This document shows, in pieces, positions 23,953-35,661 of a stretch of DNA of 35,661 nt (position 1 is its first letter; each line of letters starts with the position of its first letter). Below the pieces are notes generated by a model. That model ran no database searches, had not been told where the DNA came from, and was given only the letters and a program-made list of their open reading frames with translations. This stretch comes from an uncultured Bacteroidota bacterium (GTDB lineage: Bacteria > Bacteroidota > Bacteroidia > Bacteroidales > VadinHA17): positions 1-35,661 of the forward strand of contig CAIJYD010000099.1 in assembly GCA_903824785.1 (NCBI GenBank). The letters are read 5' to 3'. The position numbers were made by a program, and so were the translations under genes.

Positions 23953-26462
23953 AAAAAGTTTTTCCTTGCATTTCCTGCCTTCTGATGTTACTTTTGGTTA
24001 TCCCTGTGCAGGCACAGAAACTGATACCCAACTCATCAGTTACCGGTGTATGTTATGCAGGGAATAAAATAAACAGAATTTATATCCCTCCGCCTGATTC
24101 TTTTTTCAAAAAATCGGGTTCAAAAAGCGGGGGGTCTATAACAGTCTACTATACAGGCTTTTCCAGTCAGGGAATAGCAGCTGTGGAATATGCGGTTTCA
24201 ATCCTGGAAACAATGCTTCCGGCCGATACAAAGATGACAATTAAGGCCAGCTGGGAGAAAATTTCAACTGCCGGGGTTCTCGCCAACTCAAGTATTACAG
24301 GTTATGCAGGCGGTTGGGGAATTGATGCTCTTAATCCACTGGCCCTTTATCCTGTCGCTCTTGCAGAAAAGATTGCTGGTGAAAGTCTTAATGATGATCT
24401 GCAGGGCGACTTTATTATTACAGTAAACAATTCAATAAACTGGTATCTGGGAACTGACGGAAAACCTCCGGATAAGATGTACGATCTGGTTACTGTGGTG
24501 TTGCATGAGGTCTGCCATGGACTTGGTTTCTTTGACAGTATGAATATTTCCAATACCTATGGCCACTACGGTTATTCTATTCATCTGATGCTCAATGATT
24601 CTGTTCCAATCATAAACGATACTATTCCCATGATTTACGATACTTTCATTGAAAACCTTGCAGGGAAGAGGTTGACAGATACATTGCAATTTATTAATAA
24701 TTCAGGTGGTTTGACCAGCCAGATTACCGGAGGGCAGCTCTATTTTAACGGACCATTACTGAAATATTACACATCAGGTTCCAGAGCAAGATTATACGTT
24801 CCTTCTGTATTCAGTACGGGCTCAAGCATAGCGCATCTCGATGAAGCCACAACACTGGAGCCGAACACACTTATGACTCCATATGTTGACCTCGCTGAAG
24901 CTATTCACGACCCGGGAAAACTCACTTTCTCCATTCTCGGAGACCTTGGCTGGATAAATACAAGGATTATTCACCAGCCAATGGATGATACTGAAGAGAA
25001 CATTTCACAGGTTCACCTTTCAGCTATTATCAAATCAGATACTGCTTATAACCGGAACAAGGTTGGTGCTGTATTTTCTTTTGATGGGTTCAGGACAAGC
25101 GACACATTATGGATGGTCTCCCCGGATGAAAGCGATACTTTTAAGATTACTCTGAACCTGCCATCTTATAACACAGAACTGCAGTACTATTTCTTTACAG
25201 AGGACTGTTTCCTGAGGCTCTACCGGTCTCCCTCCTTTTTCAACAAGTTACCTTATAAAGTTTATATAGGTGCAGATACAGTTAAACCCTTAATCTTGCA
25301 CACACCGGCAGAGTACTACCTCGAATCACAGATCCCTGATTCTTTAAAGTTAGAGGCTACGGTGGCTGATAATAATGGAGTGGATTCAGTTTATATTGAA
25401 TACAGGAAAAATAATGGCCCTTCAAAATACATTGGACTGAAATTGAAAAAACCTTACAGATACAGTACTGTTTTTGATCTCAGCCACGAATTGCTTGCCG
25501 GCGGTGACTCATTGCAGTACAGGATCTTTGCATCAGACTCTGCCCATATATCCAATGTAGCGGTTTTGCCCAAAACAGGTTACTTTGTTATTAACATTGA
25601 AGATATAGGATCCACTCTGATCAATTATTCTACCGACTTTACAGGGGCAACCAATGACTTTTTCAACATCGGATTCAATATTTCAAAACCGGCAGGATTC
25701 AGCAAATACGGACTTCATACCCGGCATCCTTATGAAAGCCCGGAGATCGATAACGACAGTATTGAATATACGGCAATGCTTCGGCATCCTTTAAAATTCA
25801 ATGCCTCCGGAATGTTAATCGATTTCAGGGAGCTCGTTCTTGTTGAGCCTGGAGATCCCGGGTCAGTTTTTGGTTCGTCTGATTTTTATGATTATGTAAT
25901 TCTTGAAGGATCAAAGGATTTTGGCAAGACATGGTTCGGTATGCAAAATGGCTACGACTGCAGATATACCAAATCGTGGGAATCGGCTTATAACAGCTCT
26001 GTAACAGGAAATAATTCAACTTTTACAGGCACTGAAGGGATGCTGGTTAAACACTCTCTCTTTTATCATCCGTCTGCCAACATTGCAGCAGGAGATACAA
26101 TATTACTGAGGTTCAGGTTATTCTCCGATCCCTATGCCAACGGATGGGGGTGGGTGATTGAAGACCTCAATATAAATTCGCTCGTTGATGCTGTCGAGAA
26201 AATTGAAGACAATCCTGTTGTTATTTATCCCAATCCGGGCAGAGGACTTATCAGGATAAATGCTGACGTACAAGGCAAAACAGGAGGGAAGTCGCTACGA
26301 TACAGTATATTCAATTCCACAGGAACCTGTATTGTCAATAATTACACCTACGATTATTCGGAAACACTGGTTGATATCTCAGATTATCCTCCCGGATTTT
26401 ACATTATTGTACTATATCGCGATGACGGGATTAAGAGAATAAAATATACTCTCATAAAATAA
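23949..26462 (+). CDS. secreted metzincin-like metalloprotease with T9SS C-terminal domain
   Basis: An 837-residue exported protein. The signal peptide covers about 1-22, cut after VQAQ. The zinc motif HEVCHGLGFFD (186-196) fits HExxHxxGxxD, the variant with Asp as third ligand known from snapalysin-type enzymes; Glu187 would be the catalytic base. TLMTPY about 120 residues later resembles a metzincin Met-turn. The region 330-750 contains beta-rich modules without a clear family. From about residue 753, NPVVIYPNPGRGLIRIN through DISDYPPGFYIIVLY to a Lys-ending tail is a type A T9SS sorting domain, so the protein should cross the outer membrane and be released or anchored. Its start overlaps the ferritin stop by 4 bases. 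A terminator lies just behind the stop. The substrate is unknown. Confidence 0.85.
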   Translation: MKKVFPCISCLLMLLLVIPVQAQKLIPNSSVTGVCYAGNKINRIYIPPPDSFFKKSGSKSGGSITVYYTGFSSQGIAAVEYAVSILETMLPADTKMTIKASWEKISTAGVLANSSITGYAGGWGIDALNPLALYPVALAEKIAGESLNDDLQGDFIITVNNSINWYLGTDGKPPDKMYDLVTVVLHEVCHGLGFFDSMNISNTYGHYGYSIHLMLNDSVPIINDTIPMIYDTFIENLAGKRLTDTLQFINNSGGLTSQITGGQLYFNGPLLKYYTSGSRARLYVPSVFSTGSSIAHLDEATTLEPNTLMTPYVDLAEAIHDPGKLTFSILGDLGWINTRIIHQPMDDTEENISQVHLSAIIKSDTAYNRNKVGAVFSFDGFRTSDTLWMVSPDESDTFKITLNLPSYNTELQYYFFTEDCFLRLYRSPSFFNKLPYKVYIGADTVKPLILHTPAEYYLESQIPDSLKLEATVADNNGVDSVYIEYRKNNGPSKYIGLKLKKPYRYSTVFDLSHELLAGGDSLQYRIFASDSAHISNVAVLPKTGYFVINIEDIGSTLINYSTDFTGATNDFFNIGFNISKPAGFSKYGLHTRHPYESPEIDNDSIEYTAMLRHPLKFNASGMLIDFRELVLVEPGDPGSVFGSSDFYDYVILEGSKDFGKTWFGMQNGYDCRYTKSWESAYNSSVTGNNSTFTGTEGMLVKHSLFYHPSANIAAGDTILLRFRLFSDPYANGWGWVIEDLNINSLVDAVEKIEDNPVVIYPNPGRGLIRINADVQGKTGGKSLRYSIFNSTGTCIVNNYTYDYSETLVDISDYPPGFYIIVLYRDDGIKRIKYTLIK

Positions 26463-26466
26463 AGTT

Positions 26467-26494
26467 AAAACCCTGCATAATTGGCGGGGTTTTT
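26467..26494 (+). terminator. intrinsic terminator after the metalloprotease gene
   Basis: AAAACCCTGC pairs over all ten positions with GCGGGGTTTT (one G-U wobble) around a 7-base loop, and the stem ends in a T-run. It closes the dnaX-to-protease gene run. Confidence 0.85.
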
Positions 26495-26536
26495 GCATAA
26501 AGTGAAATTTTGGAATTCATTATTAGAAAATTAAGC

Positions 26537-26544
26537 TATTTTTG
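26537..26544 (+). promoter_or_regulatory. Bacteroidota -7 promoter element for secA
   Basis: TATTTTTG, an exact TAnnTTTG, about 33 bases ahead of the secA ATG. A TTTG at 26509-26512 lies 24 bases upstream, a few bases longer than the preferred spacing. The position right behind a terminator supports it. Confidence 0.6.
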
Positions 26545-26577
26545 CTTCATATTTTTTAAAATATAAAACACTTAAAA

Positions 26578-29500
26578 ATGAGCATCATAAATAATATATT
26601 GGGTCTTTTTCTGGGGAACAAATATGAGAGGGATATAAAAGAGATTAACCCTTATGTTGAAAAGATTCATCTTGAATACGAAAAGGTAAAAGATTTATCA
26701 AATGACAGTTTACGCGATCTGACTGATCTTCTCAGAAAAGAGATATCGGGAAGTATAGAAAGAGATGAAAATGAGATTGTAACACTCAGGGAAAAGGCCG
26801 AGAAAGAGGAAGATGTCTATCGGAAAGAGGAGATTTACAATGAAATTGATAAGGTTGAAAAGCAGATAAACGAAAAGCTTGAGGTAGTCCTCGACCAGAT
26901 TGTACCAAGGGCTTTTGCTATAGTAAAGGAGACTGCCAGGCGCTTCAAGGAGAACAGTATTCTTGAAGTTACTGCACGACAATATGACAGAGACCTTGCT
27001 GCCACAAGGGAAAGCATAACCATAAACGGAACAAAAGCATTATGGAGCAATAAATGGATTGCCGGTGGCAACGAGATTTCCTGGGACATGGTTCATTATG
27101 ATGTTCAGCTTATTGGAGGCGTTGCTCTTCATAAAGGTAAGATTGCAGAAATGGGTACAGGTGAAGGAAAAACTGTTGTGGCTACCCTTCCGGTCTTCCT
27201 GAATGCCCTTGCAGGAAAAGGGGTTCATATTGTTACTGTGAATGATTATCTTTCAAAACGCGACTCGGAATGGATGGGGCCGATTTATGAATTTCATGGC
27301 CTTTCTGTTGATTGTATCGACAAACACCAGCCTAATTCCCCCGACAGACGAAAAGCTTATAACGCTGATATTACTTTTGGGACAAATAATGAATTTGGCT
27401 TCGACTACCTGAGGGATAATATGGCCATCAATCCTGAAGACCTTGTCCAGCGTAAACATCACTATGCAATCGTTGATGAGGTCGATTCAGTTCTTATTGA
27501 TGACGCACGTACTCCGCTGATCATTTCAGGTCCGACTGCCAAGAGCGATACTCAGCAGTTTGACGAACTTAAACCAAAAGTTGAAAAACTTGTCAGTGCA
27601 CAAAAAAAACTTGTTACCCAGATTCTGGCCGATTCCAAGAAACTTATTGCAGAAAATAAAAATGATGATGGTGGCCTGCTTCTGCTCAGAGCATATAAGG
27701 GACTTCCAAAAAATAATGCCCTTATCAAATACCTCAGCGAGGAGGGAAATAAATCACTGCTTCTCAAAACTGAGAATTTCTATATGCAGAATAATAATAA
27801 AGAGATGCCAAAGGTTACCGATGAGCTCTTTTTTATTATTGATGAAAAAGTTAACTCCATAGAGCTTACTGAAAAGGGTATTGACCTTATCTCTACCTCT
27901 GTTGAAGATGCCGGGTTCTTTATCCTGCCCGATGTTGGTTCGAAGATCGCCGATATTGAAAAATCAGATCTGGCTGATCGCGAAAAACTTAAAATTAAAG
28001 ACGAACTGCTTCAGGACTATTCAGTTAAGTCGGAAAGGGTTCATACAATGACACAGTTGCTTAAAGCCTGGACACTTTTTGATCGCGACACAGAATACAT
28101 TGTTGTGGATAACAAAGTGAAAATAGTTGATGAGCAAACCGGTCGTGTTCTGGAAGGACGCAGGTATTCCGATGGACTGCACCAGGCAATTGAAGCAAAG
28201 GAAAATGTGAAAGTTGAGGATGCTACTCAGACCTATGCCACAATTACACTTCAGAATTATTTCAGAATGTATCATAAGCTTGCCGGAATGACCGGTACCG
28301 CTGAAACTGAAGCCGGTGAATTGTGGAATATATATAAGCTTGATGTTGTCGTTATCCCTACAAACAAACCAGTTGTCAGGTTCGACCGTGAGGACCTTGT
28401 TTATAAGACAAAAAGAGAAAAGTATAATGCGGTTATCGAAGAGATAGCTGAGATGAATCGTCTTGGTCGGCCTGTTCTGGTTGGAACTACTTCGGTCGAA
28501 ATCTCCGAACTCCTGAGCAGAATGCTTAAGATGAAGGGGTTGAGGCATAACGTCCTCAATGCAAAACTCCATCAGAGAGAGGCCGAAATAGTTGCTGAAG
28601 CAGGCAAGACAGGAACGATTACAATAGCAACCAACATGGCAGGGCGAGGGACCGATATTAAACTTACCAACGAAGTAAGACAGTCAGGCGGTCTGGCTAT
28701 AATCGGAACCGAAAGGCATGAGTCCCGAAGAGTCGACCGCCAGCTGCGAGGCAGGGCAGGAAGACAGGGAGATCCCGGTTCTTCGCAGTTCTTTGTTTCC
28801 CTCGAGGATGAACTGATGAGACTGTTCGGATCTGAAAGAATAGCAGGAATAATGGATAAGCTGGGCCTTAAGGATGGTGAGATGATTCAACATTCAATGA
28901 TCACTAAATCAATTGAAAGAGCACAGAAAAAAGTTGAAGAAAATAACTTTGGCATACGTAAAAGACTTCTTGAATATGACGATGTCATGAACTCCCAGAG
29001 AGAAGTCATTTACAAGAAAAGACGACATGCCCTGCTTGGGGAAAGGTTGAGTGTGGATATTGCAAATATGATGTTCGATGTTACAGAAAACCTGGTTGAG
29101 ATTTACCATGCCGATGGAAATTTTGAAGGTTTTGATTTCGATCTGATACGTTCATTTTCTATGGATTCCCCGCTTTCTGAAAATGAGTTCAGAAAAGCAG
29201 TAACGAATGATGTTACTAACCGGGTTTATTCAAAAGTGCTTGAAGCATATAAACGCAAAGTTGAAACCATATCTTCACAAGCCTATCCTGTCTTAAAAGA
29301 TGTATATGACAGAATGGCTCATGCCTATGAAAATGTTGTAGTACCTATTTCAGACGGTATCAGGGTTTATCAGATCGTAACAAACCTTAAAGCAACAGCT
29401 GAATCGGAGGGAAGGGAATTGGCAAGATCGTATGAGAAGACAGTAGTTCTTGCAACTATTGATGATGCCTGGAAGGAACATCTCAGGGAAATGGACGAGC

Positions 29501-29892
29501 TTAAGCAGTCAGTTCAGAATGCTACCTATGAGCAGAAGGATCCTTTGCTGATTTATAAATTTGAATCGTTCGAGCTATTTAAAACTATGCTTACAAAAGT
29601 GAATAAAGATGTTGTAAGCACGCTGATGAAAGGCCATATCCCCAATCAGGATCCGGAACAGGTTAAAGAAGCACAGAGAAGACGCCAGGTTGATATGAGC
29701 AATATGCGGACTTCAAAAAGCGATTTCTCACAGTATAGCTCTACAGGTGGCGGTGGACAGGAGAAAAATCAGAAAACTGAGCCGGTAAGGGTTGATAAAA
29801 AAGTAGGCAGAAATGATCCATGTCCCTGCGGAAGCGGAAAAAAATTCAAACAGTGTCATGGAATTCAGCAGGGAGCAGGTGCTAACGCCTGA
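26578..29892 (+). CDS. secA: protein translocase ATPase SecA
   Basis: SecA drives preproteins through SecYEG with ATP. At 1104 residues it is about 200 longer than E. coli SecA. Walker A GTGEGKT is at 193-199 and DEVD (300-303) of the Walker B motif is in [25 protein letters not shown] has its Arg at 690, against about 509 in E. coli, so most of the extra length lies between roughly 325 and 480, the insert usual for Bacteroidota Sec[15 protein letters not shown] motif VI follows. The C-terminal zinc tail [17 protein letters not shown], which binds SecB and ribosomes in other species, is intact. It has its own promoter and its stop abuts that of convergent dapA without a base between. Confidence 0.97.
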   Translation: MSIINNILGLFLGNKYERDIKEINPYVEKIHLEYEKVKDLSNDSLRDLTDLLRKEISGSIERDENEIVTLREKAEKEEDVYRKEEIYNEIDKVEKQINEKLEVVLDQIVPRAFAIVKETARRFKENSILEVTARQYDRDLAATRESITINGTKALWSNKWIAGGNEISWDMVHYDVQLIGGVALHKGKIAEMGTGEGKTVVATLPVFLNALAGKGVHIVTVNDYLSKRDSEWMGPIYEFHGLSVDCIDKHQPNSPDRRKAYNADITFGTNNEFGFDYLRDNMAINPEDLVQRKHHYAIVDEVDSVLIDDARTPLIISGPTAKSDTQQFDELKPKVEKLVSAQKKLVTQILADSKKLIAENKNDDGGLLLLRAYKGLPKNNALIKYLSEEGNKSLLLKTENFYMQNNNKEMPKVTDELFFIIDEKVNSIELTEKGIDLISTSVEDAGFFILPDVGSKIADIEKSDLADREKLKIKDELLQDYSVKSERVHTMTQLLKAWTLFDRDTEYIVVDNKVKIVDEQTGRVLEGRRYSDGLHQAIEAKENVKVEDATQTYATITLQNYFRMYHKLAGMTGTAETEAGELWNIYKLDVVVIPTNKPVVRFDREDLVYKTKREKYNAVIEEIAEMNRLGRPVLVGTTSVEISELLSRMLKMKGLRHNVLNAKLHQREAEIVAEAGKTGTITIATNMAGRGTDIKLTNEVRQSGGLAIIGTERHESRRVDRQLRGRAGRQGDPGSSQFFVSLEDELMRLFGSERIAGIMDKLGLKDGEMIQHSMITKSIERAQKKVEENNFGIRKRLLEYDDVMNSQREVIYKKRRHALLGERLSVDIANMMFDVTENLVEIYHADGNFEGFDFDLIRSFSMDSPLSENEFRKAVTNDVTNRVYSKVLEAYKRKVETISSQAYPVLKDVYDRMAHAYENVVVPISDGIRVYQIVTNLKATAESEGRELARSYEKTVVLATIDDAWKEHLREMDELKQSVQNATYEQKDPLLIYKFESFELFKTMLTKVNKDVVSTLMKGHIPNQDPEQVKEAQRRRQVDMSNMRTSKSDFSQYSSTGGGGQEKNQKTEPVRVDKKVGRNDPCPCGSGKKFKQCHGIQQGAGANA

Positions 29893-30777
29893 TCAGAGTT
29901 TATTTACCTCCTCCATAGCTTTTTGAATCCTGGTGAATATTGTTCTGCTTACTGGTACAAGTGGGAGCCTCAGATTGCTCTGGCAGATATTCATTATATT
30001 AAGCATTGCCTTTACTCCTGAAGGATTACCCTCAATAAACAGAAGTTCAATAATATCAAGGAAACGAAACTGGATTTCCCGGGCCGATTTGAAGTTACTC
30101 TTTAATGACTGATTCACAAGCTCACTGCACTGGGCAGGAAAAGCATTGGCAAGAACAGAAATAACACCTGATCCTCCGGCTGCAATTACCGGGATAGTCA
30201 TAATATCATCACCTGAAATAACAACGAAGTTTTCAGGTTTTCCCTTAATTATTTTCATAATCTGGGTAATATCGCCTGATGACTCTTTTACTCCGACAAT
30301 ATTATCGCAATCATGTGCAAGCTGAAGACATGTTTCAGGTAAGATATTGGTGCAGGTCCTGCCGGGTATATTATATAAAATAACAGGAATAGGACTGCTT
30401 GTTGCAATAGCTTTAAAATGCTGATATAACCCTTTCTGGCTGGGTTTATTATAATATGGGGCAACGGACAATATTCCATCCACTCCGGTGAGATTTGCAT
30501 GCCTTATACAGTTTATTACTTCCTGAGTATTATTGCCGCCAAAGCCAACTACCAAAGGAACACGCCCGTCAATTACTTCAACGACATAAGATATCACAGC
30601 CTTCTTTTCATCCTTGGTAAGGGTAACCGATTCTCCGGTAGTACCTAATGCAACAATATAATTTACTCCACCATTTATTACATGGTTAATAACCCTTCCG
30701 CATGCAGCAAAATCAATACTGGAGTCATTTTTAAACGGGGTAATTATGGCAACCCCTGTTCCTTTGAATTTTTTCAT
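29893..30777 (-). CDS. dapA: 4-hydroxy-tetrahydrodipicolinate synthase
   Basis: DapA condenses pyruvate with aspartate semialdehyde, the first committed step to diaminopimelate and lysine. The 294-residue length is standard. Lys164 in VGVKESSGD forms the Schiff base, Tyr135 in LYNIPGR is the proton relay, and GTTGES (45-50) is the conserved substrate loop. It follows the DUF6913-like gene after 23 bases on the same strand and ends directly against the secA stop, so read-through from either side would give antisense RNA to the other gene. Confidence 0.97.
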   Translation of the reverse strand: MKKFKGTGVAIITPFKNDSSIDFAACGRVINHVINGGVNYIVALGTTGESVTLTKDEKKAVISYVVEVIDGRVPLVVGFGGNNTQEVINCIRHANLTGVDGILSVAPYYNKPSQKGLYQHFKAIATSSPIPVILYNIPGRTCTNILPETCLQLAHDCDNIVGVKESSGDITQIMKIIKGKPENFVVISGDDIMTIPVIAAGGSGVISVLANAFPAQCSELVNQSLKSNFKSAREIQFRFLDIIELLFIEGNPSGVKAMLNIMNICQSNLRLPLVPVSRTIFTRIQKAMEEVNKL

Positions 30778-30800
30778 TTTATTTAGTTGGTATAAACTGT

Positions 30801-31358
30801 TTAAGCGGTTTCAGAATTTATCATCTCAAGGTATTTTATAACCTGATCGAGGTAATGATCAACATCAACAGGGCTTTTTATTTCCATCATCAGATCGAAC
30901 TGACTATTCTTTGTTTCGGGCTCAAATAATCCGACCTTAAATCCGGCATTGGATAATGATGAAATATATTGAAGTGGAAACAGTTTCTTGAAATTGATGT
31001 CGATAAGAATATCAAATTTATTGCTGATGAATCTGTCTGAATCAGCTGTTACAGGAGAATAGAAAAAGTTAATATCATTTCTCCGGAGACAGGTAAAATA
31101 TTTAATGTCAATATATTGCTGAGGTAAAATTTTTCCGGAATAATATCCGAACACTTTTACTTCAATTTTCCTCTCCTGCATTTTCTGGTAGAATCTTGAT
31201 ATGCAAAGGAATTCGTAAGGATTGGAAGCATCCCAGACTATACCAATAGTTCTGATCAGGCTTAATTTTGAATATGAAACTTTTCTCTTCGTTTTGGCCA
31301 CTACCTTAGATAGCATAGCCTTCGCGATCCGGATCCTGATATTTTTAAAAAATTCCAT
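30801..31358 (-). CDS. DUF6913-like protein of unknown function
   Basis: A 185-residue protein between ligA and dapA. I recognise it as a Bacteroidota-restricted family found in this neighbourhood, probably the one named DUF6913; that name is from memory. A basic N-terminal helix (MEFFKNIRIRIAKAMLSKVV) is followed by an alternating strand-helix pattern (TIGIVWDASNPYEF, then VKVFGYY, then FDILIDINFKKLFPLQYIS, then KVGLFEP), suggesting an alpha/beta Rossmann-type fold. No catalytic motif is evident. The conserved place next to dapA and ligA says little about its job. Confidence 0.7.
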   Translation of the reverse strand: MEFFKNIRIRIAKAMLSKVVAKTKRKVSYSKLSLIRTIGIVWDASNPYEFLCISRFYQKMQERKIEVKVFGYYSGKILPQQYIDIKYFTCLRRNDINFFYSPVTADSDRFISNKFDILIDINFKKLFPLQYISSLSNAGFKVGLFEPETKNSQFDLMMEIKSPVDVDHYLDQVIKYLEMINSETA

Positions 31359-31402
31359 TTTACAAACCTAACAGTTTTTTGTTGAAATATGTAAATTATC
31401 TC

Positions 31403-33412
<2,010 letters not shown>

Positions 33413-33427
33413 TTAATGTTACCTGTT

Positions 33428-34942
33428 TTATGGTTTTTTATCCTCAAGAACTACCCCCTCATAAATAAATATCTCAGCATCCTTCCATCCATCCCATCCG
33501 ATACCGGCTTTATCGCGCGATGTGTAGCCGAGAAACTGTTCAACTGTCCATCCGTTTTCTGTTGCCACCTGCGGAAGCATTGTCCCTGACCTGGAATCTT
33601 TTTTGATGTAAATCCCATGCTTTCCTAAAATGATCTCATTTATGTTACTTATCTTCTTTAAGGGTCCGAGTACTGTTATTTCAACATCTGTATTTCTGAA
33701 TTCCTCTCCGGTAAGCGGGCTGAACCGGGGATCTTCAAACGCTGATGACACTGCTGAAGCCCTTACTACTTCATGAAGCGGATCAGTTGAAATAAACCTT
33801 CCGATACAGCCTCTCAGTTTTCCTCCTGTTTTCAGAGTTACAAATGCTCCGTACTGTTTTCTGAACTTTTCAGGCAGCTCTTTTTCATCTAATTTAATCT
33901 TCTTTTTTTCTGAGAGCATTGTGCTGATACTGCTTTTAGCAATTGTAAAAAGCTTTCTTATCTCATCTTCCGAAAAGGAAAGCTCATCTGCCATATTCTT
34001 TCCTGTACTCTCTGGTTGAATTTTTTCAGTTATTGCAATAGCCTGATAACCAACTACATCAGTTTTTTTTCCATATTGTGAATCGCCTGAGTTGCAATAG
34101 TCTGTAAGTTTAATATCCAGATTTTTGTTTCCTTCAACCAGATATAAAAGTGTAAGACCGGAGGTCCATCCGCACATGCTTGTTGCCAATCCGGGAATAT
34201 GTTTTTCCGAATTCTTCCGTAGTTGATTCAGAAATGTCTGCGGATTGCCAGAAGCAATACTTAATGCTGTCAGATTATCCGATTCAATCGCCTCTTTATA
34301 GGGAGGATAGTGTGAGAAGTCGCTGCTTATGACAAAAAGATTCTCAGGAGTAAACCAGGGTCTGAGCGCCTCTGCTATCTTTTTAACAGTTAACTCATTG
34401 TCGGTTCCGATAATAACAGGCACAATTGAAGGTAAATTTTTAAAATAATACTGGATAAAAGGTATCTGGACTTCGATACTATGTTCCTGAGAATGGGCAT
34501 TTTCGGGGAAGCTGAATACATCATTCTCACGTATAAGTTTATCGGCTATCTCCCTGTTTACCACCGCTTTTCCCAAAGGAGTGATATAGTCACCCGATTT
34601 ATAAACAGAGGCTCCGTCGAATGACATCACATGGCTCGATCCGATAATAAAGATATTTTTATAAACCGAATTGGCAGGTATTGTGCTAAAGGCAGCAGCA
34701 GCTGTTTTACCGGAATAAACATATCCGGCATGCGGGCTTATTATAGCTCTGACTTTACCGGCGGAGGATGAGTGGGTGCAATCACGGAAAAGCAGGGAAA
34801 GGTCCTTAATAAGTGTTTCTTTGTCAGCCGAATAAAATTTTCCGGCAGCAATGGGCTGTCTGTCAGTTAATTTGTTGCCGGGAAATGATTCCATTATATT
34901 GATTATTGAAAGCAAAACAATAAATACTGTTCGCATGAACAT
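33428..34942 (-). CDS. exported MEMO-AMMECR1 fusion (AmmeMemoRadiSam proteins B and A)
   Basis: A 504-residue two-domain protein. Residues 1-19 are a hydrophobic signal or anchor after MFMR. The MEMO domain (about 28-305) keeps the metal-site residues known in human MEMO1: His71 in SPHAGYVYSGKT, His104 in GSSHVMS and Cys257 in SMCGWTSG, plus SSDFSHYPP. The AMMECR1 domain (about 322-500) has the hallmark LRGCIG at 376-381, the SAFEDPRF strand and LPQVATENGWTVEQFL. The genome-context system AmmeMemoRadiSam joins these two families with a radical SAM enzyme, which is absent from the window. Fusion plus an export signal is notable, because both families are normally thought of as cytoplasmic. The true function of the system is not established. 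Met3 is an alternative start. Confidence 0.85.
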   Translation of the reverse strand: MFMRTVFIVLLSIINIMESFPGNKLTDRQPIAAGKFYSADKETLIKDLSLLFRDCTHSSSAGKVRAIISPHAGYVYSGKTAAAAFSTIPANSVYKNIFIIGSSHVMSFDGASVYKSGDYITPLGKAVVNREIADKLIRENDVFSFPENAHSQEHSIEVQIPFIQYYFKNLPSIVPVIIGTDNELTVKKIAEALRPWFTPENLFVISSDFSHYPPYKEAIESDNLTALSIASGNPQTFLNQLRKNSEKHIPGLATSMCGWTSGLTLLYLVEGNKNLDIKLTDYCNSGDSQYGKKTDVVGYQAIAITEKIQPESTGKNMADELSFSEDEIRKLFTIAKSSISTMLSEKKKIKLDEKELPEKFRKQYGAFVTLKTGGKLRGCIGRFISTDPLHEVVRASAVSSAFEDPRFSPLTGEEFRNTDVEITVLGPLKKISNINEIILGKHGIYIKKDSRSGTMLPQVATENGWTVEQFLGYTSRDKAGIGWDGWKDAEIFIYEGVVLEDKKP

Positions 34943-35016
34943 AACAATAAATCTTCGTAATAAAGTTATGCCAATTTAATGAAAAAAACTGATTTCCCTG
35001 AAGGTAAAATTACCTG

Positions 35017-35466
35017 TTAAATTAGAACCATCGACTCTCTGAGTACCTCTCCTTTTTCGTCGGTGCCGTAAATTCGGATTCCAAGGCTGATAGAAGGAGT
35101 GCCAATCATATCAATTATCGGACTGAGTGTATCTTTCAGATCTTCGATATCCATATTATCAAACTCCTCAATAAAGAAATAGAGATGAATAATCAATGTA
35201 AACTTGCTCTCTTTTATTGAACAGAGAGCTTTAACAATTTTAGAGAGCCAGATTGAGGAGGAAGTATTGAAGTATTCGAGATTAAACCTGAGGTTGGTAG
35301 TATGCCTTGGTTGTTTAATGTATTCAAGAACCCAGCTCATGGGTCTTTCATAAAGCTCTGCAGCATTCTCCGGAATTGACTTTCCTGAAAGGATCAGTTC
35401 CCCTGTCAGATGATTTAAATCGATCGTCGGGGTTTTTACCGTAGGTTCAATAAATATACTTTTCAT
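35017..35466 (-). CDS. SiaC-family regulatory phosphoprotein (DUF1987)
   Basis: SiaC-type proteins are switched by phosphorylation; in Pseudomonas SiaC binds a diguanylate cyclase when unphosphorylated, under control of the SiaA phosphatase and SiaB kinase. With the ATG at 35466 the protein has 149 residues and starts MKSIFIEPTVKTPTIDL. A GTG two codons upstream is possible but the family usually begins as chosen. ELILSGKSIPENA and the YFNTSSSIWL segment are the family hallmarks; the Thr in FNTSS is the equivalent of the phosphorylated Thr68. It ends 74 bases before the MEMO-AMMECR1 gene. No SiaA or SiaB partner is seen, but the window ends 190 bases upstream. Confidence 0.85.
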   Translation of the reverse strand: MKSIFIEPTVKTPTIDLNHLTGELILSGKSIPENAAELYERPMSWVLEYIKQPRHTTNLRFNLEYFNTSSSIWLSKIVKALCSIKESKFTLIIHLYFFIEEFDNMDIEDLKDTLSPIIDMIGTPSISLGIRIYGTDEKGEVLRESMVLI

Positions 35467-35518
35467 TTCCACAAAATAGCTTTTCTTTTTTGTCGTTTGG
35501 TACTAAAAAGTTCATAGC

Positions 35519-35526
35519 CAAAAATA
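35519..35526 (-). promoter_or_regulatory. Bacteroidota -7 promoter element for the siaC-like gene
   Basis: The minus strand reads TATTTTTG, an exact TAnnTTTG, about 53 bases ahead of the ATG. No good -33 box is at the right distance. If real, the gene has its own promoter and is not the tail of an operon from beyond the window. Confidence 0.45.
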
Positions 35527-35661
35527 TATTATCTTTTTAAAGTATCATCTCTCCTTAATCAAAAAGAAAAGGTCAGTTATCAAATAATTAGGTCATTTGG
35601 CCCTAACTTTATATAATTTAAGATCTTTCTTACCTTCCTTTTGATCCTGTTTTCTTGTAAA

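Noticed and set aside
28021-28572. 183-codon frame antisense to secA
   Set aside because: It is a mirror of strongly conserved SecA codons; no start signal and no protein-like pattern.

Overview
The window is a piece of a Bacteroidota chromosome, most like Bacteroidales-type lineages. Signs are several TAnnTTTG promoter elements, a secreted protease with a type IX secretion (T9SS) C-terminal domain, an LptD of Bacteroidota type next to ridA, an oversized SecA with a large insert, and the cluster ligA - small unknown gene - dapA. I cannot name a genus. No tRNA, rRNA, CRISPR array, transposase or integrase was recognised.

Layout, left to right. 1-394 is intergenic with a REP-like palindrome. 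395-3199 encodes a secreted TIM-barrel glycosidase-like protein fused to an FGE/SUMF1-fold domain. It converges on a minus-strand pair, dnaA then galK, only 2 bases apart. A 0.6 kb AT-rich gap follows, then a minus-strand amidase-mlaD (MCE) pair.

8.6-14.6 kb is an accessory region lying between the amidase and lptD, which I recall as close divergent neighbours in many Bacteroidota. It holds a membrane-anchored ankyrin protein, an AbiEi-like winged-helix/Fic fusion, a second Fic gene that has lost its 5' end, a tail-like remnant resembling the ankyrin protein's C-terminus, and a frameshifted discoidin-like lipoprotein gene. Two diverged copies of a roughly 210-base non-coding block sit upstream of the ankyrin gene and of the lipoprotein gene. 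The core of each copy is three direct repeats spaced exactly 21 bases apart, which match the published LytTR-family operator pattern and are followed about 30 bases later by a conserved promoter-like segment. This points to a LytTR-controlled family of surface or membrane genes, and is the most interesting signal in the window.

14.9-17.9 kb carries lptD and ridA. A bidirectional terminator separates ridA from the convergent ribosomal operon rpsF-rpsR-rplI. dnaX diverges from rpsF. dnaX contains a run of ten A exactly where the clamp-loader core ends, and both alternative frames stop within a few codons, so it may make tau- and gamma-like products. Closely spaced behind dnaX come a PAS histidine kinase with a degenerate receiver tail, a stand-alone receiver, ferritin, and a T9SS metalloprotease whose start overlaps the ferritin stop. 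A terminator closes this set. secA follows from its own promoter and ends base-to-base against convergent dapA. The minus-strand run to the right end is siaC-like gene, exported MEMO-AMMECR1 fusion, ligA, DUF6913-like gene, dapA.

Where I moved a start downstream of the longest open frame (dnaA, ankyrin gene, Fic fusion, dnaX, siaC), the reason is given in the entry.
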